Assembly (NCBI GenBank): GCA_025617375.2
Contig: JAMYGW020000005.1
Coordinates: forward strand, 1,550,001 to 1,614,000
Source of the DNA: Acarospora socialis
Lineage: Eukaryota; Ascomycota; Lecanoromycetes; Acarosporales; Acarosporaceae
Length of the DNA: 64,000 nucleotides
Direction of reading: 5' to 3'
Shown here: positions 26,275 through 37,594 of the stretch, piece after piece
Position numbering within the stretch: the first letter of the stretch is position 1
Layout of the letters: every line of letters begins with the position of its first letter
Made by a program: the position numbers and the translations under genes
The notes under the pieces: generated by a model
What the model was told of the DNA's origin: nothing
The model's input: only the letters and a program-made list of their open reading frames with translations
The model's database searches: none

Positions 26275-26591
26275 TGTTACAGCCATATCTCAAGAAAAAT
26301 AATGTAACAGAAGCTACACCTGAAGCAGGTGTAGTTCTGAGCATGAAATGATGAAACATCAGACATTTTCTTGTAAGCATGTGTCAAAGAGCACATCAGA
26401 ACACTGAAATGCTGAGTGTGTCAGTGTGTCTATTTCTATATAGTAGGGTTGATTTTCTTATGAAATTGATTGTGTTCAACTCATCTAGTTACACAATAAC
26501 AAGCTACTGTTTATCTAGAACCTTTGAATTCTTATATCAAGAAGCATAAATTCTAGTCCTATAACTGAGAAATCTCAGTTGAAATGTAACA
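26275..26591 (+). repeat. 5' LTR of chromovirus B
   Basis: This 317-bp LTR matches 32028-32344 throughout. It carries TTCTATATAGTAGGGTTGAT, a block also present in degraded form in the LTRs of copy A, so A and B are related subfamilies. Confidence 0.85.
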
Positions 26592-29500
26592 CTTTGAACA
26601 CTCTCATGATATAAGAATATCATTCAAAGAGTCAATCTCAGATGATGCATTGCAGAGTATCAAACTGATAAAGACAGTTAATGTCAATTCAGAAGTACTC
26701 AAAGTTAAGACATCAGAGAACTTTACAGACAATCAATGAAATTTGAGACAATTTCTTGTTCAACTAGACCTGTACATTGAATTCAATGTGAAGAAGTTTT
26801 CAAGTGATATTGACAGAGTCTTGTTCACAATATTCTACCTGAAGAACACAGCATTCAACTGAGTTAAATTCAAGCTCAGAGAGTTTCTGACCATGAGTTT
26901 GAGAAAGAAAAAAGCAAACACCTCATATATCAGTCACTGAGAATGGTTCAAGAAAGAGCTTAAAATAATCTTTGAGATAATGAATGAGAAACATGCAGCA
27001 GAATGAAAGATTCACACATTATGACAAGAAGAATTTGCAGTCAAGTATGCAGCAGAGTTTCAACAACTTGCAGCACTCACACAATGAAACACAGATCAGT
27101 TAACATCAACATACTATTGAGACTTGAAGAAGTCTATCAAGAATGAAATTGCATAAGACAAGAGACTTGACAACTTATAAGAACTCATCAACCAAACAAT
27201 TATGATAGACAGTTGCCAATGAGAACACCAGATGAAAAGAAAGAACTATTGACAACAGAGATGAACAAGTAAGTCTCAGAAGAAAAATCAAAGATGATTA
27301 TATCTGAACTTTATGAATCTCAATGTGATTGAGAAGTGTCATCAAAAGTCATAAAAAGCTAGACAAGCAGAGTCTGAATGCCAGACAGAGTGATTCAATA
27401 AGTCTCAAATAACACTGTGAAATGAGACACAAACATGTTATAACTGTGAAAAACCCAGACACCTCACTCAAGAATGCAACAGACCTTGAATGAAGAGAAA
27501 GAATATTGCAGTGATAATGATCAAAATGAAAACAAAGAAACTCAGCATAGTGCATGATGTTCTGAGTTGAACAGCCTGTTATGACAATATGTGCTGAGCA
27601 CATATGAGTGCAAAGAACAGAGCTGAATGGTATTCACAGAGATTGCACAAAGATGTGAGAAGTAAATACAACATGACAAGTCAATCAACCTACAAGAAAG
27701 AATTAGCTATTCTTACCAAGAAAAATGTTCTTGATGACAAGATTGAAGAAATCAATACTCAAGAAACTCAGATGAAAGAGAACTACAGTGATAGCATCTG
27801 ACAAGCACTGAATTTGAACACAGATCAGAAAGAAATTGACAAATGAAAAGTCAATATGAGACTGAAGACAGCATACCAGCACTCTAAGAATCAATATCAA
27901 GCACTGAAGAAAGAAAAACTTCAATTTGAGAAACAAGAGCTTGAGCAAAAGATACAAGCTCAGAAACAGAAAGCACAACACAAAAATGTGAAAGAGCAAG
28001 AGATATATGATCAGCTAGAGAAGCTGATGACAGCTGTTAAAGATGAATGTCTCAGCAGTGATCATGCAGTATTATCTAAATTTCTTGTTTGAAAAACAAA
28101 GAGTCACAAGATTGAGATATGCTTATCTGAAGAATATATCATGCAGAATGAAGATAGATGAATCTTCAGTGAAGAGTATATATCACTTGAATTTCTGCAA
28201 AGAGTAAGAGTCTTTGAGAATCAGTTGCAGATGAAATACAATCAGTATGAACTCTGACTACATTCAGAAAGACACATTGAACAACACAGTCTAGAGTATG
28301 CAAATCTTATGGTTGAAAGAAAACCCAGATGGTTTCAAGAACTTTGAAGATGAGCTGAATGATCAAGTGAGTCAAAAAATGAGAAGCTTTCTTGACAAGA
28401 CTAGAGAAAAAGAAGCTAGCAGCATCTCAAAGACAAAACAATAATCATAGAATATGAATCAAGATCATGATCAACAGACATCAGATTAACACATTGGTGA
28501 ATTCTGAAGCAGATGATAACATTATAAGTCAATGAATAGTCAACATGTTAGAACTAGTGACATGGCAAGTGTGCTGTTCATTCAACATATGAATGATGAA
28601 TGAAGTCATAGAAAGAATCAATGAGAAAATCTGTGTGAAGATCTCAATTCTTGAAAACTCACAAGAGATAATGTTTGACATTATGAACTCAATCAGATAC
28701 AATGCAATACTAAAGATGTCTTGGTTGTGTGAAAGAAATCTGAGAATTGATTGAGTTACAAAAGAAATATGCACAGTTAAGAACACATATGAGATTTCTG
28801 AACAATCAAAAATGAGCTTATTGAAGCATAAGTCATGAGATCACAAAATACCACTATTGGACAGAAAGCAACCTAAGTGAATGTCATTATACTCAATGAG
28901 CAAAGAACAACTCAAGAAAGTTAAAACTTACCTTGATGAGAATCTAAAGAGAGAATTCATAAAATCATCAAAGTCATCAGCAGAATACCTGATCCTGTTT
29001 GTACTCAAGAAAGATGGCAAAAAGCAACTATGTGTCAATTACAGACAACTCAATGAGATAACTCATCAAGATAGTTATTTTCTACCACTGATAGAAGAGT
29101 TGCAGAATCAATTAGACAAGACTAAGTGATTTATGAGCTTAGACCTTAAGAATGTCTACTACCAGATTAGAATGAAGAAAGACAAAGAATGAAAAATGAC
29201 ATTCTGAATGAGATACAAACATTATGAGTATATTGTTATGTCATTCAGACTAAAGAATGCATCAGTCACCTTTCAGAGATTGATCAATGACATGTTGAGA
29301 GAATACCTCAATGATTTTGTGATCACATATCTCAATAACATTCTGATATACTCAGAAAATCTTGAAGAGCACTGAGAGCATGTGTGAAAGATCTTGATGA
29401 AACTCAATGAGAGAGTCTTGTACATGAAAAAGTCAAAAAGCAGATTCAAGACCAAGAAAGTTGAGTTTCTAAACTATGTGATTTGACCTGAACAGATCAA

Positions 29501-31608
29501 GAAGAATTCAAAAAAGATGAAAGCAGTCAGAAACTGACTGACACTGAGAAGAATCAAGAAAGTACAAGTCTTTCTAGAATTGATGAACTATTATTGAAAG
29601 TTTGTATCAAACTATGCAAGAATTGCAGAACCATTAATGCATTTGACATGCAAAAGCAAAAAATGACATTGAAATAAAGAACAGAAAGATGCATTTCACA
29701 TATTAAAGAAAAGTCTTAGTGAGATGACACATCTAAGAATACTCAATTCAGCATGTGAGAAGACACTGAAAACTGATGCTTCAGATTTTGCAGTAGAAGC
29801 ATGTCTATATCAGATTGAGAACAGACAACAAAGATTCATAGCATATCAATCTAGAAAGTTATCAGAACTCAAGAAAAGATATGAGGTTCATGACAAGAAA
29901 CTTCTTGTGATAGTGAAAGCACTGCAAGATTGAAGATCTTATCTTGTGAAAACAGACAAGTCAATTCAGATCTACACAGATCACAAGAATCTGAGAAACT
30001 TTGTAACAACAAAGCAACTCAATCAATGACAGATTTGTTGAACAGAGCAGTTGGCAGACTATGAATTTCAGATTTATTACAAGAAGAATAATGAGAATGA
30101 TGAAGCAGATGTCTTGAGCAGACAATCTGATTATGAGAGTGTACAGACAGTATACATTGAAATTCTGAGCAAAGACAATGATGAAATTCTCATGAAGAAC
30201 TTGACAGCAATGTACAAGATGAAGCAAGCTCTCTTGACAGATAAAGAACTCATCAAGATGTGTCACTACAGCAGGGTTGAAGAACACCTGAAAGTTAAAT
30301 GCACAAAAGATCTAGTGTGAAGAAGATGCAATGTTAGTGATCTTAGAAATTGAATCATCAAGATGATCACTGTGTGCAATTCATGTCAAAGAAATAAAAT
30401 CAATCAAGATAGACAATACAACAGAGTAACACAACTGAACACATCAGACACATCATGAGAGTCAGTTACCATGAACTTCATTATGAAGCTATCACTGTTG
30501 AAGAATCTGACATGAAAGATAAGATTTGATAGCATATTGATCATAGTGAATAGATTGACCAAGTACATGATGTTTATTTCATTCAAAGAGACTGTGACAG
30601 CACCAATATTGACATATATGATACTAAGAGAATTGATTAGCAACTATGAGCTATCAAAGAAGTTTATCATCAACAAAGACAAGCTGTTTACAAGCAAGTT
30701 CTGAAAAACACTCACAGCAGAACTCAGAATAAAACACAAGATGTTAACAGCATATCACTCACAGATGAATGAACAAAGCAAATGAATGAATCAAACAGTG
30801 AAGACATACTTGAAACACTATGTCAACAAGAATCAGAACAACTGAGTATGACTGTTGTCAATGGCACAGTTTGTGTACAACAACACAAAAAACAAAACTA
30901 TGGGAGAAACACCTTTCTATGTGAACTATGACTACAACTCAAAGATATGATGAGATTTCAAAGAACACAGATCACAAAGTCAAAAAGTGATTTTGAACAT
31001 CACACAAATAAAGAAACTGCATCAAGATCTGATGAAACAGATCAGACAGCAGACAGAATGAATGACAGAGGCAAAATCATTCAAAGAAGAAGAAAAGATA
31101 TATCTAAGAACAAACAACATATGAACAAAGAGAAAAAGCAAGAAGCTGAAGAATAAAAGCATTGAATCATTCAAGATCACACAAAACATCAAGAAATTAA
31201 GCTATGAGCTAGACTTACTCAAAGAGATGAGAATACATTCAGTATTTCATGCATTCATGCTACAGCATTGCAACCAGTTCATACCACTTCAAATCACTGA
31301 AACACTCATTGAACTCAATAAAGAATACAAAGTTGAGAACATTCTAGAAAAGAGAATGATTAGTGAGAAAGCTCACTACCTCATCAAGTGAAAAGATTAC
31401 AATACCTCAGAGAATACCTGAAAACCAGAAGAAAACCTCAAGAACTGTGTGAGAACACTTCAACATTTTGAGAAAAGAGGTCAAGGTTAGACCAGAAGAA
31501 TGAAGACATTGTGTTCATAAGTTGTGACATTGATTGAGAATTTTCATTCTCTGTTTCATCATTATCATCTGCAAGCTCTTCAGTGAGACACTTTGCTTTT
31601 GTGTTGAT

Positions 31609-31950
31609 TCAAGCTTCAGACTGTTTCAAGATTTTCTGCAATCTAGTGATTTTGACTAAAAGTATGAGAAGTTGCTCATCAAGAGCCAGAGAGAGCTCAT
31701 TCTCAGTCTTTAAATGAACAGACTCTAAGAAGTTAAGAGAGAGACTGATGCAGAGATGATCTTGATGCACACACTCAGCACACTTTGCAGACTTCAAGAA
31801 GTCAAACAACATCAAAGAATCAGAAGACATCACAATACAAGAGAGATCAATGCTAAGACAGTGATCACAAGAAACAAGTGCAGGATTTTCTTTACAAAAG
31901 ATGATATTGACAAGGCAAAGACAATTTTTGAATTTCAGATGCATCATCAA
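31609..31950 (-). other. Antisense cysteine-rich/coiled-coil frame inside chromovirus B
   Basis: This is a 113-codon minus-strand frame located between the chromodomain tail and the 3' LTR. It contains CDHC, then further cysteines ending KCAECVHQDHLC, then a Leu/Glu-rich helical tail. The pattern (two CxxC-type pairs about 30 residues apart followed by a coiled coil) resembles small cysteine-pair proteins scattered through ascomycete genomes. The same frame position recurs in copy A and beside the LTR at 37184. Function is unknown. It is a fossil part of the element. Confidence 0.5.
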
Positions 31951-32027
31951 AGATTGACAAACAAATGCAGATAAATACTCTCACTTAAATAGACTCTAGA
32001 GAACTAGTGCCTGAAGAGAAGAGATGA

Positions 32028-32344
32028 TGTTATGATCATACTTCAAGAAAAGTAACATAACAGAAGCTACACCTGAAGCAGACATAGTTCTGAGCATGAA
32101 ATGATGAAACATCAGATGTTTTCTCATGAGCATGTGTCAAAGAGCACACCAGAACACTGAAATGCTGGGCATGCCAGTGTGTCTATTTCTATATAGTAGG
32201 GTTGATTTTCTTATGAAATTGATTGTGTTCAACTCATCTAGTTATGCAATAACAAGCTACTGTTTACCTAGAACCTTTGAACCCTTATATCAAGAAGCAT
32301 AAACCCTAGCCCTATAATCAAGGAATCTCAGTTGAGACATAACA
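32028..32344 (+). repeat. 3' LTR of chromovirus B
   Basis: This is the 317-bp partner of 26275-26591. It starts TGTTATGATC, ends ACATAACA and is followed by the TGTGA target duplication. It keeps more CCC/GGG runs than the left LTR. Confidence 0.85.
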
Positions 32345-32375
32345 TGTGACTGCACTTTATTATTTATTCTGACAA

Positions 32376-33285
32376 AAATACTTGATATACTGAAGAGAAT
32401 ATAAGTCAGAATTTAATAGCTGAGTCAATGTTAAAGATCTCAAAAATATAAAACAGTTAGTAAAAAACTTCAAATATAACAATAAAACAAGTATGAAGAC
32501 AGTACTGCTATAGAATAACAAGATAATTTATATCAGTATAAATATAACAGTGAGATATTATCTTATTTTTCTTGTTGACAGACTGTTATGAGTTTGTTTA
32601 TAAGTTTATTAGCATGTCTTTTTTATCTTGCTGTTTTGAAATTACAATGTGACTCATCTTGCTACAAAGTTTATCTCTTATCTATATATTTAACTGATTT
32701 AATAGCTTAGAAAATTCATTCTTCTTTCACTTGACACTTTGTGCATATAGTATTTATCTAAACTCTTTCTTATCTTTTTGTTAGAGTGACTGCACAGATC
32801 AGTATTTTTGACTTGTTTGATTTGAAACTAAATCATTTTGAAACAATAAATTACACACTTTGATAATTTAAGTTTAGAGCCATCAGAAAATAGTAAATTA
32901 CATATAATCTATGTAATTTATTTTTTATTACAGAAGATGCACAGATTAATACTGACTTATGTGGTCATTTTACTTTCTGTCTAGTTTTATGCTCAAAGTT
33001 GTGTTTAAAGTTATATCTGTTTAGAGAGATTTCATGTTATGAAGCAAGATCTTTACATGATGTCATGCATACTAGACATGATTACTAAGCATTTGTATCA
33101 CATATATAGTGGTCACAGCTCTTTACTCACTTACTTTCTTAACTATTACTTATATATTATAATAAAATTACATAGCTTAGATTTACACTCTAACATTTCA
33201 CACAGATTTAAACATGAGTTTGAGCATGAAATTAGACAGAAAGATAAGAAAGAGTTTAGATAAAGTAGATATGAATTTAGAAGAA
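32376..33285. other. AT-rich flank up to the gene island, nothing identified
   Basis: No family motif was found on either strand. A 74-codon plus frame (33039-33263) is His/Lys-rich and looks accidental. The composition changes sharply at about 33285-33300, where CG, CC and GG reappear; this is the block boundary. Confidence 0.5.
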
Positions 33286-33475
33286 AGATGGGTAAGGGAG
33301 AATTGAGAAAACAACATGATTAGAGGTGAAATGAGTGGTAAATTGTTGAAGCCAGGGTGATTCTAGTAATTTGCCGTTACTGGTGGGTACTTTCCGCCTG
33401 GGTTAAAAGGGCTATTGATGGATAAGGCTTGCGTTGTTGGTAGTCGTACCTTACCGTAAGGGTCCCATCTTCCGA

Positions 33476-35550
33476 ATGCCATCTCGTACAATTTCCATCG
33501 AAAAGCGAGCAGGGACCACACTTACGTTGAACTTAGTATTTATGGATGTAGGGCTAGCAGAGTCGACGCAGGGTCACGCGTCTAAGGGCCACGGTATGTA
33601 AACGCCTCTCTGACGGGGATGATTCTTACAGATTTCGGTAGATGTGGAATGGAAAAGAAAACAGCAGGCTCGAGAGTATCGTGTGGCTGCAAGGAGAGAG
33701 AAGAGAGGTAGAAAAGCGGACGAGAAGAAACAGCGCAAGCTCAATGCAACGATCCTTCGTCGCATGGTAAGGCTTGAGAGACGAGATTCGCTTCACCATG
33801 CATCGCTAATCAGCATCTTCTCGCATATCTATAGACGAGGAACCCGGACAAATACAACAAGAATGCCGAGCGGAATCGACTCCGTGATATTGAAGGTGAA
33901 AGACGTAGGATATGGTCCGAAGCAGTCAAACAAGCGCAACGTTTAGCGGCAGTGTATGATCCTTCGGGTGTCACGTTCAACGTTGGACCGGTTACGACTC
34001 AGGGTGATGGCACTGTCATATCCTTGGAGGCACTTAAGAAGCGAGAGGAAAGAGCTACTGCTAAACAGTCCGGTGCCAGCGCTGAAGGAGATCGAGCGGC
34101 CGACAGTGGGAAAGCTACCGAGCCGCCATCTGATCGTGATGTGTTGCTGTCTACGCCTTCTGGCACGGCAGCAACACTTCACAACGCCATCAATCCTGAA
34201 CGTTTGGCGCAGATAGACATGAGCAACTCTCTGCACCCAGCAAAGAAGATAAGCAAGACGCAGCAAAGGAAACTGGAAGCCCTAGCCCCACGTCCAGCGC
34301 CGCCAAAACCAACGATACCAGCTAATATCCAGTTGCCGGATGGTGAGGAGGACTGGTTAGCTCTCTGGGATCTCTCGGATGAACAGCTGGAGAAACGAGT
34401 CGTGAAGGGAAAAAAGCGGAAGGCTGCCGAGAGAAAGGCACTCAGGGTCCGGCAGCAGGAAGGGAAGGCGGAGCGCCGTGCAGCCCGGGACGAAAAGAGA
34501 AAAGTTTATCGCGAAATCAAGTTGACGTGGAAAGCAATCAAAGGTAGGCCCGTCGACTTCGAAGGCATCCTGGATATTACTGATTTGTCGTGTGCAGAGG
34601 AGGAAAAACAATACAAACGTAAGTTACTAACCGTAGAGCAAGAGGAGATAAAAAGAATAGCAATAGAAATCAACGTCGCGGAGCGGAGAGCGGCACTGGA
34701 GCGTTGCGCAGAGCTTGGCTTCGATCTCGAAAACACCCCCGGTGTGGATGAGATTAAGCCTAGACCAATGGGTATGAAGGGTATGGAGGTGGATTTCGAT
34801 AAAATTCAGACAGGAGATAGTACGCTGAAAAGCAGAAATATGTCAAAAACGAAGAGGATAGACCTTGGCGAAGTTGCGGACGAATTGAACACGCAATTAG
34901 TACCTACAGGACACCATGGGCGTGGGGAGGACGCTGCCGACTTCATCGAATTCGATGCTGGTGATGATCAAGATTTCGAAGCTGGCGGCTACAATCACAA
35001 AGTTCGCCGCAAACTTCGTCGAGCGGTTGAGGCCGCCGAAATCAAGAAGGAGATGCTCGTGCGCCAGAAAGCACTAGAACACTGCCTTGCAAACGGCCTT
35101 GAGCCTCCATCTGAGCTTCAGACGTCCTCCAAGCCGATCAATATCAGAGGACAAAGGGTTTTGGAAGACGGTACTCTCGAGTCGGCCAAGCAGGAGAGGG
35201 TTCGCATGAGGATGGAGCTTGTAGAGTACAACAAAGCTGCTCGTGTCCTCCGAAAGCAGGCTAAGCAGGCAGCAATTGAGGCAGGCCTTCGCAAATTCGC
35301 AGAACTGACAGGAGCCATCTCCAAGAATTCCAGCGGAGCATCACACCCAGATCAAACGGCTTCAATACTCGGAGAAGATTCCACCGGTTCGTCTTCGGAC
35401 GAGCTCCTAGATACCAACCCGGGGAGCAGTAGCAAACATCCTCGTAACTCCGACAGCGATGACACTGAGCGATCGGAAACCTCTACGAAGAGGTCCAGAA
35501 AGGAAGATCCTAATTTGAGGGAAGTGCAGGAGTGTCTCCGGCTGCGATGA
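33476..35550 (+). CDS. Conserved charged coiled-coil protein, function unknown (4 exons)
   Basis: The spliced model is 33476-33593, 33642-33766, 33835-34543 and 34598-35550, giving 634 residues. Evidence: GTATGT/TAG, GTAAGG/TAG and GTAGGC/CAG introns of 48, 68 and 54 nt keep one frame. Exon 3 opens with the natural stretch NPDKYNKNAERNRLRDIEGE. The third intron is a multiple of three with no stop, so read-through would add 18 residues; the branch-like TTACTGAT and a better helix after removal (KLTWKAIK joined to EEEKQYKRK) support splicing. The protein is rich in Lys, Arg, Glu and Ala with long helical stretches, a YDPSGVTFNVGP motif after the basic N-terminal region, a conserved-looking MGMKGMEVDFDK segment and a Ser-rich acidic tail. 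I recall similar uncharacterised proteins in other ascomycetes but no function. The first exon and start codon are the least certain part. It lies 190 bp inside the gene island. Confidence 0.8.
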
Positions 35551-35887
35551 ACGAGCACAGGGCACAAGACAAGCAATTACAGAGTCAACCCTGATGTGCT
35601 CATACTCACTACGAGTGTGCAGCGAGCGAGACGCCTTATGATAACGCCAGCAGCGCTTACGCTTTACACTGGGACTGGGCAAGTATAAGGGTTCTAGTTG
35701 CTCAATGCCCGAGTGTACTCCAAGGCAACATCTCGATGTTCGAGTCCAGATCTCCGTCTGACTGGTTCCGCCCCCGCAGTTTGAACCCTTTCACGCGGTT
35801 TCTCCGACGAGAAGCGACTTTCAATTGACGTGATTGCCACCGTTCCTTCGGCGTGCTCGTTCTAGCCATCTCTTTAAAATTTTCGTA
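35551..35887. other. Spacer between convergent genes
   Basis: This holds the shared 3' flanks of the coiled-coil gene (plus) and the YSY6 homologue (minus). Short frames here are shadows. I looked for a tRNA around 35730-35750 (TTCGAGT) but found no folding arms. Confidence 0.6.
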
Positions 35888-36202
35888 TCAAAAGAACAAC
35901 CTGACTAGCTCGAACACCAGACCACCGCAGACAACAAAAGCGAGTAGAGCTACAACAAAAAGTGCGCGTTAGCGTAATGACTCCAGTAGCTCGCCCCAGA
36001 TAGTCCAGTTACCTATCCACGCCCTAGAGATCGGTGGTTTGAATTTCTGTTTCTGTTTGAGAGCGCTTTCAGGTTTCCCCCGCTTGGAGGCTTCTTGCCG
36101 TGCATATCTCTCATTTGCTCTCCGCTGCTGTGGGGTTTGCGCCTAGTATATGAGACAGGTGAGCTTCAATAGCCCAGAAGGAGATGTACCAAGCCGCACC
36201 AT
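35888..36202 (-). CDS. YSY6: YSY6/RAMP4 (SERP1)-type ER tail-anchored protein, 3 exons
   Basis: The spliced product has 64 residues. Exon 1 is only the ATG (36200-36202); exon 2 is 36013-36142; exon 3 is 35888-35949. The introns are 57 nt (GT...CTAG) and 63 nt (GTAACT...TTGTAG). The product begins MAQTPQQRRANERYARQ, has a basic KRGKP...KQKQKFKPPIS segment and ends in one hydrophobic helix from W43 (WIALLAFVVCGGLVFELV), as in yeast Ysy6 and mammalian RAMP4/SERP1. The family binds the Sec61/ribosome complex and stabilises nascent membrane proteins at the ER; this role is family knowledge. The length is typical (yeast 65). The GTGCGG donor right after the start codon is weak, so the first exon could lie elsewhere, but exons 2 and 3 are secure. 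It is divergent from the small plus-strand gene at 36520. Confidence 0.88.
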
Positions 36203-36519
36203 TGTCCGAGGAGATAAGTTGGCCTGCCGTGCGCGAAGTGGTCAGGGCCGCGATGCCGGTATCAACAAGACGTGATATGATCCCGAAATGAGCTCTAGTT
36301 GAGCGATTTCTGGAGAGAAGTGTAGAGATATGCTGAGCGGAATTGCAGATGCTTCGGTGTTAGGAGGTGACGGTCGCTCCATCAGGTGGAGACTTTGGGC
36401 AGAATGACACCGCCTAATTTTTGCGGTACGTGAGGCCACGTCGACACTTTAGTATTGCGCCCGGAATTTGGGAAATAATAGCTCAGCAATGTGGACATCC
36501 AACACCAGGCACTATTACA
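36203..36519. promoter_or_regulatory. Shared promoter region of two divergent small genes
   Basis: This 317-bp GC-balanced interval separates the start codons of the YSY6 homologue (minus) and the 102-aa gene (plus). It must hold both promoters and 5' leaders. No TATA box or known operator stands out. Reading frames here on either strand are shadows. Confidence 0.5.
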
Positions 36520-36937
36520 ATGTTCCAGTCCCATCATGGTCTTCAGTGCTTCTTGCGCCGCCAAGCTAGCGAATACGTTACTCTCCGCCACCGTTCAGCC
36601 TACCTGTTCTCAGTCGCAGCGGCGCAACGGTCCAAGTCCACATCTGGTCATGTAGGGCTACCTCCATCTCACCATCATAATCAATACTGACCACTGATTC
36701 CCACACAGGTCGGATTCTACAGAAGCTTCTCACGACCAATTGCCAAAGTGTTCTTAACGGCAGTTTTCACCTACCAAGCAGCTTACTGGTCTTGGCTGAA
36801 GCTGGAAATGTCTGATGCACAAACAATGAAAGATAGTATGTGTCATCAGTAAACACTGCTTGAATCAAACTCATCATTTGACATTAGATGAAATTCAATC
36901 TCTCAAGAAGTCTTTAACCTCAATATTAAACAACTAG
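36520..36937 (+). CDS. Small probable mitochondrial membrane protein, 3 exons
   Basis: The spliced model is 36520-36651, 36709-36835 and 36888-36937, giving 102 residues. Intron 1 (57 nt, GTAGGG...AATACTGAC...CACAG) and intron 2 (52 nt, GTATGT...TTAG) both preserve the frame. Without intron 2 the frame would end after CHQ. The N-terminus (MFQSHHGLQCFLRRQASEYV) is Arg/Ser/Phe-rich and free of acidic residues over its first 17 positions, like a mitochondrial presequence. A hydrophobic segment at residues 55-74 contains AKVFLTAVFTYQAAYWSW and is followed by a short charged helix (KDNEIQSLKKSL). I recall similar small conserved proteins in other ascomycetes, all uncharacterised; location and function are inference. 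The stop codon is only 22 bp from an LTR at 36960, and the last exon already has island-like composition. Confidence 0.75.
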
Positions 36938-36959
36938 ATAAGCAATTAACTTTGATTGA

Positions 36960-37183
36960 TGTTATGTCCTAACCTGAGATTCCTCGGGTATTAGGGCTAA
37001 GAGTTTGTGCTTGTTGATATAACAATTTGTATGATACAATAGACTCTGAATTTAACTCTTAAATGATAACTGAAGTTGAACATGATTGTTTTCATAGAGA
37101 AAACAATTCTACTATATACTATGAAATCATCACACTCATTAAATTCACATAGAGTTCAATAAGCTAATATTATAGAATCTGAA
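36960..37183 (-). repeat. Truncated LTR, chromovirus A-related (minus orientation)
   Basis: It begins TGTTATGTCC and contains CTAAGAGTTTGTGCTTGTTG, the reverse complement of the end of the LTRs of copy A. It is cut off where the next LTR starts (37184). It sits 22 bp after the stop codon of the preceding host gene and marks the start of the second AT-rich block. Confidence 0.65.
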
Positions 37184-37534
37184 TGTTACATTCTGACCTA
37201 AGATTCCTCAGATATTAGAACTAAGAGTTTTGACTTGTTGATATAAAGATTCTTCTGTTGCACAATTGTCTGATAATTTTTAAATGATAATTAGAAGTTA
37301 AATATGATTCTTTTCATAAAAAAAATGACTGTAACTATATACTGAACTTACTTGCTGATCTCATTGCTGAGTCTGTTAAGTTGACTCATTTATGTAGTTC
37401 ATTGAGTTTACTCATTAAGCTCATCACTGAATATAACAAGATATTATATAATTTTTCTTGATAGCTCATCTGTCAAACATCTCTCAAATATATATATCAA
37501 TTTTATTCATACTCATTTCAGTATGATTATAACA
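37184..37534 (-). repeat. 351-bp LTR, family C (minus orientation)
   Basis: It begins TGTTACATTC and ends TATAACA. It aligns over its full 351 bp with 52993-53343 in the same orientation. Its flanking pentamers do not match each other. On its inner side (37595-37792) is a frame like the antisense accessory frame of chromoviruses A and B, as expected for the 3' LTR of a minus-strand element of this clade. Confidence 0.75.
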
Positions 37535-37594
37535 TTATCTTTTCTCTCTTAAATATTAATTTCTTAGAATTTATATAAACAAGAGTATATATTT

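Larger units (their letters stand above)
26275..32344 (+). mobile_element. Ty3/gypsy chromovirus, copy B (fossil, youngest)
   Basis: A 6070-bp element has 317-bp LTRs (26275-26591 and 32028-32344; ends TGTTAC/TGTTAT and TAACA) and a perfect 5-bp target duplication, TGTGA (26270-26274 and 32345-32349). An independent unoccupied copy of the target repeat lies near 52252. Parts in order: gag about 26640-27540 with a zinc-knuckle region near 27435-27490; a coiled-coil linker region about 27600-28120; reverse transcriptase about 28880-29600 (VNYRQLNEITH); RNase H about 29720-29935 (TDASDFAVEACLY); integrase about 30230-31110; chromodomain-like tail about 31325-31440 (VENILEKRM, SEKAHYLIK); antisense frame 31609-31950. 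It retains longer open stretches than copy A but is still broken by a few dozen lesions. Confidence 0.9.

Noticed and set aside
1-33285. AT-rich blocks as mitochondrial DNA, a plasmid or an AT-rich contaminant.
   Set aside because: They consist of nuclear-type LTR elements, LINEs, a MITE and a SINE, share repeats with each other, and are continuous with spliced nuclear genes on both sides.
35700-35775. Possible tRNA near TTCGAGT.
   Set aside because: The bases either side of the T-loop-like heptamer do not pair, and no D arm or anticodon arm can be drawn upstream.
36242-36591. Minus-strand frames overlapping the divergent promoter and the 102-aa gene.
   Set aside because: They have no domain, no splice support, and overlap the supported exon of the plus-strand gene.
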